DNA of 64,000 nt from CAVRZY01 sp963725415. Its GTDB lineage: Bacteria > Acidobacteriota > Terriglobia > Bryobacterales > Bryobacteraceae. The translations under genes and the position numbers were made by a program. The notes under the pieces are model-generated. The model had not been told where the DNA came from and searched no databases. It was given only the letters and a program-made list of their open reading frames with translations. The DNA lies in NCBI GenBank assembly GCA_963725415.1, contig CAVRZY010000266.1, positions 1 through 64,000 on the forward strand, read 5' to 3'. Shown here piece by piece: positions 43,167 through 50,287 of this stretch; position 1 is the first letter of the stretch; each line of letters starts with the position of its first letter.

Positions 43167-43386
43167 TCAGTGCCAGGGGGGGAGGGAGCGGACGATCTGG
43201 AGGGTTTCGAGGCTGAGGCGGATGACTTGGCCGACGAGGCGGACGATGTATGCGGAGTCGTCGGGGCGGTTGGGGTCGAGGCGGATGCCGCTGCGTGGGT
43301 CTTCGGGGACCTGGTACTGGTCGATGACCGATGTTGTAGCGGCGGATCAGCGGGTGTGGTGTCGGCATCTGGACAAGGCGCGTCAT
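43167..43386 (-). pseudogene. internally deleted type ISP restriction-modification gene relic
   Basis: The minus-strand start MTRLVQMPTPHPLIRRYN matches the beginning of the intact enzyme at 45282-48350 (MTRPLYITPSHALIRRYY). Immediately after, in another frame, comes VIDQYQVPEDPRSGIRLDPN, then RPDDSAYIVRLVGQVIRLSLETLQIVRSLPPWH and a TGA, matching the last 50 residues of the intact enzyme. About 950 residues between are missing. Differences at many positions show it is a diverged paralogue, not a recent duplicate. Its ATG overlaps the preceding stop (TGATG). Confidence 0.75.
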
Positions 43387-43562
43387 CACCAGGAGGTAAT
43401 ATCGCGCCGCATCCGGGAGTGATCCGTGCGGTGCCATTCGTCAGCCGCGAGGCCATGCTTCACGGCGTTGCGGCTGACGGCGGCTTTGCTTTGCCGGGTT
43501 CTGGGACCGGTCCTGAGTTGGGCATTGCGGCGGTTGGCTTCGATCTGTTGCTGGCTGGGCAT
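43386..43562 (-). CDS. N-terminal fragment of an uncharacterised RRNAQ-TGP-KHGL family protein
   Basis: A 58-residue frame starting MPSQQQIEANRRNAQLRTGPRTRQSKAAVSRNAVKHGLAAD. I recognise the pattern RRNAQ-STGP-T-GK-NA-KHGL from small hypothetical proteins common in acidobacteria and other high-GC bacteria, function unknown; full-length members are clearly longer. Here the frame ends after 58 residues and its stop overlaps the start of the deleted restriction gene. Likely a truncated remnant. Confidence 0.5.
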   Translation of the reverse strand: MPSQQQIEANRRNAQLRTGPRTRQSKAAVSRNAVKHGLAADEWHRTDHSRMRRDITSW

Positions 43563-44029
43563 GGGACGCCCCCGGCTACAGGGTAAGAGGGCGCGAGGCG
43601 GGCCGGCGCGGAAGGGCGCGGCAAGTGGGTGAGGGGGCGGGGAAAAAAAAGTTACGAAGGAAGTGATCTTAAGACGCTGCGTGTGTGGATTCCAAGCCAT
43701 GCTGGTCGCGCCCAGGGAGACTGCGGCCGTTGTAAGGAGCCAGTGGCGGATTGCCGCACAGGACAGACTGCGCTCTCAAAGACGTGTAAAGGTCGCTTTA
43801 CGCCCGGGGGTGTGGAAAAATTGGGTGGACGTCGTGACCGGCGACTACGCGGAGCGCCGGGAACGCGGAGAGCTCGACCTATCGGGCCGGTCCAAGATGC
43901 GTTTGGACCCGCTTTTTCGGACGATGCCCTCCCAAGTCGATCTCCGACTGGTTTTCGCCAGCGCGATTGCCCTCTCGACCGCGTCTCTCGACGTCACCAC
44001 TGCGGACATGCCATAAATCTCTTGTGTGC
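43563..44029. other. intergenic region, no gene supported
   Basis: About 470 bp. Short open frames exist on both strands (for example plus strand 43663-44016) but have no ribosome site, family resemblance or convincing composition. No strong inverted repeat was found. Confidence 0.5.
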
Positions 44030-45040
44030 TCAGGCGCATACGAGCTCCTTCAGGTAACCAACCGCCGCCACCCTGCCCAGGTGCGGCCGTATCCGATCCA
44101 TGATTGCCTCTAGCTCCGGACAAGCTGGCTGCACGTCCAATCCGATGGACTTCGCCTCGCCGATATCGATTATAAACCCGTGCTCGGGGTATCCATGCAC
44201 AAGCTGCCTCGCAATGTCACTCGCCTTATCGGTCGGATAGCGATTCCCCAGTAGCCGGATGGCGTACTCCTCGGCGACTTTCAGCGCCCGGGACATCTGA
44301 GTGTAGTGCACCGTGTCGATCTTCTCGAACAGGGGGCGCATCAACTCGGCGACATACCGTAGTATCGGCGGGAGAAGAGTCTCAGTTTTCTTTCCGGTTC
44401 GACCGAGCAAAAGCAGCATCGTCCGGTCGATGGCTTCGAGGGAGAAGGCGTGCAGCCGTTCGAGGGACTGCACTTCGTCGAGCGCGGAGATGAACTCCTC
44501 TCGCTCGGTTTCCCAAAACTGCGCATCCAGCGGCCCAAGTTCCGCATGCTCGCTCATGATGATGCTCGTTGCGCCGAGACTTAGCAGCGTGGCTGCGCTC
44601 TTCGCGTATGCCGGGACGACCGCGGCGAATTCATTGCAGCACACGTTGAGGGTCTTTGCGATCAGGTAAGCGCATTTCGCGGATCCACCGCGCGAGTGCA
44701 GCAGGACGGCGATGTTCTTCTTGTCAGGCTTCGTGTGGCAGGTGCGCAGTATCGTTTGGACGAGAGAGTCGTCCAGTGCTCCCAGTTCGCCGCGGGGACC
44801 CTGGACGATCATTAGCACGTCCCTTTTCAGGTACTCTTTGAGCTCAACGATCGCATTCACGAAGATGGTGGGCAGGCCTGGACTGGGGGCAGTTTGCACA
44901 GCCGTGGTAATACTCACCTGGTCGGGTCCCGGGGCAGCCGCAGGTTCGTGAGCTGGCGCGGCTTTAGGTGCCGGTGTGGGCTCAGGCGGGGCTGCCGACT
45001 GCCCGTTGGCCGTTTGAGATTGTTTCCCATCAAGTGGCAT
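44030..45040 (-). CDS. SDH-type ClpP-fold serine protease
   Basis: A 336-residue protein. After a proline/alanine-rich N-terminus (1-55), the ClpP/crotonase-like fold begins: VLMIVQGPRGELGALDD, NIAVLLHSRGGSAKCAYLIAKTL (oxyanion GGS), VVPAYAKSAATLLSLGATSIIMSEHAELGPLDAQ (nucleophile Ser148). This matches the 'serine dehydrogenase proteinase' (SDH_sah) group of ClpP-like proteins. No signal peptide. It lies 241 bp downstream of the intact type ISP restriction-modification gene on the same strand; ClpP-fold proteins of this group do turn up in accessory islands, but a joint function is only a hypothesis. Confidence 0.75.
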   Translation of the reverse strand: MPLDGKQSQTANGQSAAPPEPTPAPKAAPAHEPAAAPGPDQVSITTAVQTAPSPGLPTIFVNAIVELKEYLKRDVLMIVQGPRGELGALDDSLVQTILRTCHTKPDKKNIAVLLHSRGGSAKCAYLIAKTLNVCCNEFAAVVPAYAKSAATLLSLGATSIIMSEHAELGPLDAQFWETEREEFISALDEVQSLERLHAFSLEAIDRTMLLLLGRTGKKTETLLPPILRYVAELMRPLFEKIDTVHYTQMSRALKVAEEYAIRLLGNRYPTDKASDIARQLVHGYPEHGFIIDIGEAKSIGLDVQPACPELEAIMDRIRPHLGRVAAVGYLKELVCA

Positions 45041-45281
45041 AGTTCAATTCGCACCCGAATCGGCTAGTATAACGCACGGAAGAAGACCCTGCCGACGGGT
45101 CGGTTCAACTGGTGACTGAATCCGGGGGTCCGCAAGACGCTACGCCACCGGGGGTGGGTGGCAAGAACGTTGGGTGAGCGTTCGCTGTTTAGAGAAGCGG
45201 ACGGGCGGCTGCCGCGCCGTGGCGCCGATAGACCGCTTGAACGGAAAGCGCTGAAGGCGCGGGACATTGTACCTGTCTGAG

Positions 45282-48200
45282 CTACCGCCAGGCGGGGAGA
45301 GTGCGGAGGATGGCGAGGGTTTCGAGGTTGACGCGGATGACCTGGCCGAGGAGGCGGACGATGTATTCGGGGTCGTCGGGGCGGTTGGGGTCGAGGCGGA
45401 TGCCGGTGCGGGGGTCTTCGGTGACCTGGTACTGGTCGATGACCCAATCGAGGGCGCTGCGGTTGCCGAGGCGGTATTCGAAGCACTCGGGCGGGATACC
45501 CGCGAGGGTGAGCGACGCGTTGACGACCAGGGAGCGCTTGTCCTTGCTGAGGCGCATTTTGTCTTCGACCCGGTAGGAGAGGGACAGACCGGGGTTGACG
45601 AGGAACTCCAGCGGATAGGGGTGCAGGCGCTCGTAGTGCAGGTGAAGGCGGGCCAAGCGCTCCCCGGCTTCGGCGAAGGCTTCGAAGTCGGGGGCGAAGG
45701 GGATGCGGGGAAACTCGCGCTTGAGGTTGTCGGCGAAGCGGGCGCGGTAGTCGGGGTGGTGGAGGAGGGCGTAGACGTAGTGGAAGATCTGGGTCTTGGT
45801 GATGCCAGGGTCGCTGTAATGTTCGCGGAAGCGGGCTAGGGCGGAGTCGGTGATGTTGTCGCGGCGATGTGAGCCGTCGGGGGAGTAGGTGTAAAGGGGG
45901 AAGCACTGGGCCTTCTCGAACGCAAGGTCGAGCGCGGGGATTGCGTTGGCGATCAGACAGCCGAAGGGCATGCGGTTTCCCGGGCCAGGCACGCAGATAG
46001 CACAGTTCTCGCGTTCGGTTTCGGGCGTCGGGAAGATCTCGGGGAAGAGGCGGGGCTTCTCATTGCAGAGGGGATCATAAAACAGCAGCCGCTTGCTGAA
46101 AGGTCGATAAACTGCGGTGCGGATCTTGCTTTCGGCGAACTCGGCGTACTGCTCGCGCTGGAGGTTGAGCTTTAGGGCCTCGCTCCACTTGATGCGGCGG
46201 TCGTCGTAGGTGACGAAGTCGTCAACTTTCGCGTTGCGGTCCTTGCGGCGTTTCCAGCGGTCCACTTCGCCGTTGTAGCTTTCGATGAAGCGCTCGACTT
46301 TTTCGGCCAGGGCGTCTCGGGAGAAGTCGAACATCCACTCGTCGCGGTTGGTGCTGACACCCAGCGAGTAGACTTCGAAGATTGCCTCTCCGGGGAGGCC
46401 TTCGCCGCCCTTACCTTTCTTGAGACCCAACGGCAGGAAGCTGGCGAACTCGGCAGCATGTTCGGGGATGAGCCAGGTGTGGCGGGCGTCAGGCGTAAGT
46501 TCCTGCCAAGCGATAGAGCGGAGGTCGCGCTGTTGGTGAAGCCAGTCGAGCTTCTTGTGGCGGCGCCATTCGAGCGGGACGGCAAGGTAGAAGATGCCGC
46601 GGGGGAGGCCGGCGCGGCGGACGGCGATGGTGATGCCGACGCCGACCTGGATGCCGAAGACGTTGTAGGCGGTGCCGCTGAGCTTCGGATTCTTGCGCAC
46701 GTTGCCTTGGAGGTTCAGGTGGTAGATGCGGTGGAAGTCCTGGGCGAGGTGCTTGCGCATGCCGTCGAAGGCGATCTGATCGAGGAAGCTGTTGTTGGAC
46801 ACGAAGCAGACGATGCCGTCGCGGTCGCCGAGGCGGTCGGTGGCCCAGCGGAAGAATTTTACATACGGGTCGTTGAGCTTGCTGGTGCTGGAGGCGATGG
46901 AGGACCGGGCGTAGGTGTCGCTGACGCGGCCGTCGATGACGGGGTACTTGCGGTTCTTGTTGTTGTCGTTCTCGTTGATCTGGCCGACGTTGTAGGGCGG
47001 GTTGCCGAGGATGACGGTGATGGGGGCGTGCCGCTCGCGGTCCACGCGCTCAGTGTTTTCCTGGGTGAACATAGCGAGCTGGCCTTTCTCGGGGATGTCG
47101 AGGGTATCGACGAAACAGAGGCCGGGGAAGGGCGCGTAGGGGCCGATGAGCTCGGTGTAGGTGTGCTCGATGTTGAGCGCGGCGATGTAATAGGGCATGA
47201 GCATCACCTCGTTGGCGAACAATTGCTCGCGGTACATGCGGGGCAGGTCGCGGCGGTCGATGTGAGCGTGCATGAGGCGGATGAGGAAACTGCCAGTGCC
47301 CGTGCAGGGGTCGAGGATGTGAACGTCGGGGTCGGAGAGCTTCTTTCCGAACTCGGAGCGGAGGACTTCCTCGACGGAGGCGCAGATGAACTCGACGATG
47401 GGCTGTGGGGTGTAAATGATGCCGTGGGTATCGGCGAGGTGGACGGAGAAGCCGCGGAAGAAGCGCTCATAGACGTTGTTGAGGAAGCGCTGTTTTTCGG
47501 TGAAGTCGAGGAGGTTGCGGGCGGCGGCCTTGATGGCCAAGTAGAACGGGTCGAGGCCTCTGAGGTACTCGGAGGAGCTGAAGCTCTCGCTGACCAGCGC
47601 ACCGATGACGCGCTCGACCTCGACGGCGATGGCGTTGCGCCGAGTGAACTCGGGGTTGTCGAAGATATTGCGGATGAGGCGCTCGGTGAGGAGGTGCTGG
47701 ACGAGCATCTCATCGACGGCCCCGGAGCGGAGGTTGGGATTGAGCGAGGAGCGGCATAGGTCGAAGAAAGTGGTGAAGGCCTGTCTGAAGCGGCTGTTGG
47801 AGCGGTGGGCCTCGGCGATCTTTTCGAGCAGGCCCTTGGCGAGCATGGGGATGCGGTTCCCGAAGGTATCGACGGCCTCCTCGAAGCGGCGGATGTTAGG
47901 CTCGGTGTGGGCGAAGAACAGGTTGAGGAGGTTGGCGAGTTCTTGGGGATCGCCGAGACTGAAGCGGGCTATGGGCTGCTCGTTCTGGTAGAGGACGGCA
48001 CGGCGGGTGTTTTCGAAGATGGTGTTGGTGAGCGGATAGCCGCGACGGATTTTGCGGAGGATTTCGGCGTTGAGCTCGTCGCGGGGGTCCTTGGCCTCCC
48101 AGTAGCCGCGGGGGAGGTTGTTGCGGTCCCAGAGGGTTCCGTCAGGACGGACGAGCCGGTCGCCGACCCTTAGCGCTTCCTCGGGGACGAAGTTCCAGCC

Positions 48201-48350
48201 GTGGAGCCGCCCGGAGCCGGTGAGGAGGCCCTGGAAGGCGGTGCGGAGGGCGGACTCATGCTCGACGTGACGCGCCGTGTAGCGCTGAAGCTCCTGGTAG
48301 TAACGGCGGATCAGCGCATGCGAGGGCGTGATGTAAAGGGGGCGCGTCAT
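45282..48350 (-). CDS. type ISP restriction-modification enzyme (nuclease-methyltransferase fusion)
   Basis: A 1,022-residue single-chain enzyme. The N-terminal region has a PD-(D/E)xK-like nuclease motif: Pro69-Asp70, then WEAK with Glu85 and Lys87. A helical linker leads to the N6-adenine methyltransferase: motif I ILDPCTGTGSFLIRLMHAHI (Asp347) and motif IV VILGNPPYNVGQ (Asn450). The C-terminal 400 residues form the target-recognition region, ending YQVTEDPRTGIRLDPNRPDDPEYIVRLLGQVIRVNLETLAILRTLPAWR. No helicase motifs were recognised, so it is shorter than LlaBIII-type enzymes and closer to type IIG. The start at MTRPLYITPS is preferred because the deleted paralogue starts the same way. It appears intact. 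Confidence 0.85.
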   Translation of the reverse strand: MTRPLYITPSHALIRRYYQELQRYTARHVEHESALRTAFQGLLTGSGRLHGWNFVPEEALRVGDRLVRPDGTLWDRNNLPRGYWEAKDPRDELNAEILRKIRRGYPLTNTIFENTRRAVLYQNEQPIARFSLGDPQELANLLNLFFAHTEPNIRRFEEAVDTFGNRIPMLAKGLLEKIAEAHRSNSRFRQAFTTFFDLCRSSLNPNLRSGAVDEMLVQHLLTERLIRNIFDNPEFTRRNAIAVEVERVIGALVSESFSSSEYLRGLDPFYLAIKAAARNLLDFTEKQRFLNNVYERFFRGFSVHLADTHGIIYTPQPIVEFICASVEEVLRSEFGKKLSDPDVHILDPCTGTGSFLIRLMHAHIDRRDLPRMYREQLFANEVMLMPYYIAALNIEHTYTELIGPYAPFPGLCFVDTLDIPEKGQLAMFTQENTERVDRERHAPITVILGNPPYNVGQINENDNNKNRKYPVIDGRVSDTYARSSIASSTSKLNDPYVKFFRWATDRLGDRDGIVCFVSNNSFLDQIAFDGMRKHLAQDFHRIYHLNLQGNVRKNPKLSGTAYNVFGIQVGVGITIAVRRAGLPRGIFYLAVPLEWRRHKKLDWLHQQRDLRSIAWQELTPDARHTWLIPEHAAEFASFLPLGLKKGKGGEGLPGEAIFEVYSLGVSTNRDEWMFDFSRDALAEKVERFIESYNGEVDRWKRRKDRNAKVDDFVTYDDRRIKWSEALKLNLQREQYAEFAESKIRTAVYRPFSKRLLFYDPLCNEKPRLFPEIFPTPETERENCAICVPGPGNRMPFGCLIANAIPALDLAFEKAQCFPLYTYSPDGSHRRDNITDSALARFREHYSDPGITKTQIFHYVYALLHHPDYRARFADNLKREFPRIPFAPDFEAFAEAGERLARLHLHYERLHPYPLEFLVNPGLSLSYRVEDKMRLSKDKRSLVVNASLTLAGIPPECFEYRLGNRSALDWVIDQYQVTEDPRTGIRLDPNRPDDPEYIVRLLGQVIRVNLETLAILRTLPAWR

Positions 48351-48634
48351 TCCCGTTTGGGAATATGGTACCGCGTTGGAAGCGTACCCGGAAGCAGGGT
48401 TAGCCGGGTGCCGCCTGAAACGCGCTCGCTGCGTGGGCGGTGGAGGGGACCGCGGCTCACGGCCGAGCGGGTTTGTCTGCGGATCTTGTCGAGTTCCGTC
48501 TGGAAGCCGCGGCGGACTTGTGTTTCGACGCAGGGACAACCCAGCACGGTCCTGTGATCGGCATACATGATGTCCATCTAGTGCCTGGTTTGGGCACACC
48601 GCATCGCCTAACGCAGCAGGAGCCGACCGGACAG
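48351..48634. other. intergenic region, possible gene relic
   Basis: About 280 bp. On the minus strand a 76-codon frame (48347-48577) reads MDIMYADHRTVLGCPCVETQ and has codon-like structure but no recognised family and overlaps the restriction gene start; it may be a relic. No promoter stands out. Confidence 0.35.
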
Positions 48635-48693
48635 GAAAACTGGGGACAGGCTACACCGTCCACGAGGGACGGTGTAGCCTGTCCCCGGTTTTC
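48635..48693. repeat. long hairpin flanking toxin-antitoxin module, copy 1
   Basis: Arms of 27 bases (48635-48661 and 48667-48693) with a single G-T-type mismatch, loop ACGAG. The central 44 bases (GGGACAGGCTACACCGTCC, loop, complement) are identical to copy 2 at 49310-49366. Together they bracket the Phd/RelE pair at 48743-49269. Confidence 0.88.
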
Positions 48694-48742
48694 TGGGAGC
48701 AGAAAGCGTGGAGGAGGTGACTCCAGCGGCGGCCCGGGAGTC

Positions 48743-48979
48743 CTACGGAACCTCGTCCAAAGGCGTCCACTTCCTGCTCGTCGTCGCGCGGTCGAACAAC
48801 TCCCAGAAGCGGGTGTTGGAGGAGAGCAAGAGCACCTCCAGATCCGTGTCCCCGGTCACAGGCAGGAGCACCGCACTAGCCCTTCCCCTTCTGGTGATGA
48901 GCACCGGACCTGTCTTTGGCAGTCCCTCAATGACGCGGCTCAGGTTGTTTTTCACTTCCCGCAAGCTCTCGGTTTTCAT
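48743..48979 (-). CDS. Phd/YefM family antitoxin
   Basis: A 78-residue antitoxin, MKTESLREVKNNLSRVIEGLPKTGPVLITRRGRASAVLLPV, the Phd/YefM DNA-binding fold (KNNLS-V-x-TRRGR-AAVL). Its start overlaps the toxin stop by 4 bp. The order is toxin first, antitoxin second, as in higBA, unlike the usual order for Phd-type pairs. The C-terminal part (LEVLLLSSNTRFWELFDRATTS) would bind the toxin. Looks intact. Confidence 0.85.
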   Translation of the reverse strand: MKTESLREVKNNLSRVIEGLPKTGPVLITRRGRASAVLLPVTGDTDLEVLLLSSNTRFWELFDRATTSRKWTPLDEVP

Positions 48980-49269
48980 AGGACGAACTCTTCCCCTTCG
49001 ATCAGCAGCTTGTTACCTCTTTTTTCGCCGATCAGGACAACCTCGACGAGGCCTCCACGCACGCGATAGAAGACACGCCACGGCTCCAGCCGCAGCTCGA
49101 ACTCCGCGTATTCGGACGCGCGACGCAGCCGCAATTTGTTTCTGCCAGCCTGCAAAGGGTCCGACTGGGCCAGGTGTTTCCAAATCTCCTCCTTGATGAA
49201 CGTGCGCCTGTGCTTGTGAATGCGCTTCAACTGCCGGACGGCGCGGTCGGAAAGGAGCACTCTCCACAT
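48976..49269 (-). CDS. RelE/ParE superfamily toxin
   Basis: A 97-residue toxin: MWRVLLSDRAVRQLKRIHKHRRTFIKEEIWKHL, then LRRASEYAEFELRLEPWRVFYRVRGGLVEVVLIGEKRGNKLLI. The beta-sheet core with WRVFYRV and the basic helix are characteristic of RelE/ParE. Target (ribosome-bound mRNA or gyrase) is not decided by sequence. A perfect palindrome 7 bp before the ATG is a likely operator. The module is framed by two long hairpins. Confidence 0.85.
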   Translation of the reverse strand: MWRVLLSDRAVRQLKRIHKHRRTFIKEEIWKHLAQSDPLQAGRNKLRLRRASEYAEFELRLEPWRVFYRVRGGLVEVVLIGEKRGNKLLIEGEEFVL

Positions 49270-49276
49270 GTTTCAT

Positions 49277-49296
49277 CGTAGCACGATCGTGCTACG
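49277..49296. promoter_or_regulatory. 20-bp perfect palindrome, probable toxin-antitoxin operator
   Basis: CGTAGCACGATCGTGCTACG is fully self-complementary and lies 7 bp upstream of the toxin ATG. Toxin-antitoxin operons of this type are usually autorepressed by the antitoxin dimer binding such a site. No other role is needed to explain it. Confidence 0.7.
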
Positions 49297-49309
49297 CGCG
49301 CTGACCCGG

Positions 49310-49366
49310 AAAACCCGGGACAGGCTACACCGTCCACGAGGGACGGTGTAGCCTGTCCCGGGTTTT
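49310..49366. repeat. long hairpin flanking toxin-antitoxin module, copy 2
   Basis: Perfect 26-bp arms at 49310-49335 and 49341-49366, loop ACGAG. The central 44 bases are identical to copy 1. The right end overlaps the stop of the exonuclease-like gene by 2 bp, so the element forms that gene's end and could act as its terminator. Confidence 0.88.
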
Positions 49367-50255
49367 ACAGCTCGATTGGCTTGGTGCGGCGCTTGCGGGG
49401 CGGTTTCATTCTCTGAGTGGCCTGGATCAACTGGCACATGAGCCGGCGGCCGTCCTGCCCCTGCTGAGACAGCAGCTCGATGGACGCGGTGACATGGGCC
49501 CTGGCGCGGTGGGAATCCGGCGCGGGCAGTCCGAAGTGTCTCAAGAGCGTTGGAAGCTTGCGGTCCGGGCAACCCTCTTCAAACCAGTCAATCTGGCGCA
49601 TCGAACAGATCCACAGTTTTTCCTGTGCCTTGGCAAACAGTTTCGAGACAAAGCGGCGGTCAAAGTCCGCGTTGTGGGCAACTAGGAATTCGGCCCGGTC
49701 CAGGATGGATTCGATCTTGGCGGCATCCAGGGAGCGCCCGCGCAGCATCTTCATGCTGAGAGTGCTGAGCACGCCGGGCTTGGGGTGGATGCTGTAGCTG
49801 GGCTGGCGCAGGCCGAAATACTCGTCCACCACCCCGAAGATCTCTCCGCTGCTCTTGTCGAAGGCGAACAACTGGGCGCCGAACTCGATAATTTCGTCGG
49901 AGCCCGGCTCCAAGCCCGTGGTCTTGACGTTGATCAGCGCCGCCAGCCCGGCCCCCTGCGGGGCGGGGATCAAAGTGGTTGGCTGCTCGTCCGGGGAAGG
50001 TGGTTCGGCCCGCCTAGTCTTCGCCCCGCGGGATGCAGGGGGAATCGGAGCGGTTACAGCAAGGTAACCGGAGAAGAGGATCAGGATGATGCCCAACTGC
50101 ATCCAGGAAGGTAGAAAGAAACATCCGGCCACAAACAGGGCCACGGCCGCCACGGCGCGGAAATTCCTCCTGCGCTCCAGCGAGACCTCCCGCGGGAAGG
50201 AAGCCAGAAGGAAGACCCCCGCCGCCACCAGCGCGATCACTGCAATGGTGCGCAC
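49365..50255 (-). CDS. membrane-anchored DEDDh exonuclease-like protein with altered active site
   Basis: A 296-residue protein. Two transmembrane segments at the N-terminus (MRTIAVIALVAAGVFLLASF and AVAALFVAGCFF into LGIILILFSGYLAV) precede a DnaQ/Pol III epsilon-type exonuclease domain (residues 105-265). Exo I should read D-x-E-TTG but is LINVKTTGLEP (Asn109, Lys111); Exo II HNADFD (Asp199) is intact; Exo III should end H-x-x-x-x-D but reads HRARAHVTA (His254). Three of four metal-binding acids are therefore replaced, so the protein is probably catalytically inactive. Confidence 0.72.
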   Translation of the reverse strand: MRTIAVIALVAAGVFLLASFPREVSLERRRNFRAVAAVALFVAGCFFLPSWMQLGIILILFSGYLAVTAPIPPASRGAKTRRAEPPSPDEQPTTLIPAPQGAGLAALINVKTTGLEPGSDEIIEFGAQLFAFDKSSGEIFGVVDEYFGLRQPSYSIHPKPGVLSTLSMKMLRGRSLDAAKIESILDRAEFLVAHNADFDRRFVSKLFAKAQEKLWICSMRQIDWFEEGCPDRKLPTLLRHFGLPAPDSHRARAHVTASIELLSQQGQDGRRLMCQLIQATQRMKPPRKRRTKPIEL

Positions 50256-50287
50256 CGCTTTCCTCCGCTACAGGGAAACCTTGCCCT

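Noticed and set aside
42903..43586. 227-codon plus-strand frame
   Set aside because: Runs antisense through the restriction-gene relic and the KHGL-family fragment; its composition is that of a shadow frame.
43663..44016. Open frame on the plus strand between the KHGL-family fragment and the protease
   Set aside because: No ribosome site, no recognised motifs, and overlapping open frames on the other strand; listed only as an intergenic region.
48606..48612. GCCTAAC, a perfect RYYYAAC, as a possible fourth attC site near the TA module
   Set aside because: No GTTRRRY partner within 150 bp and no L'/L'' pairing; the adjacent strong palindrome is the TA-flanking repeat.
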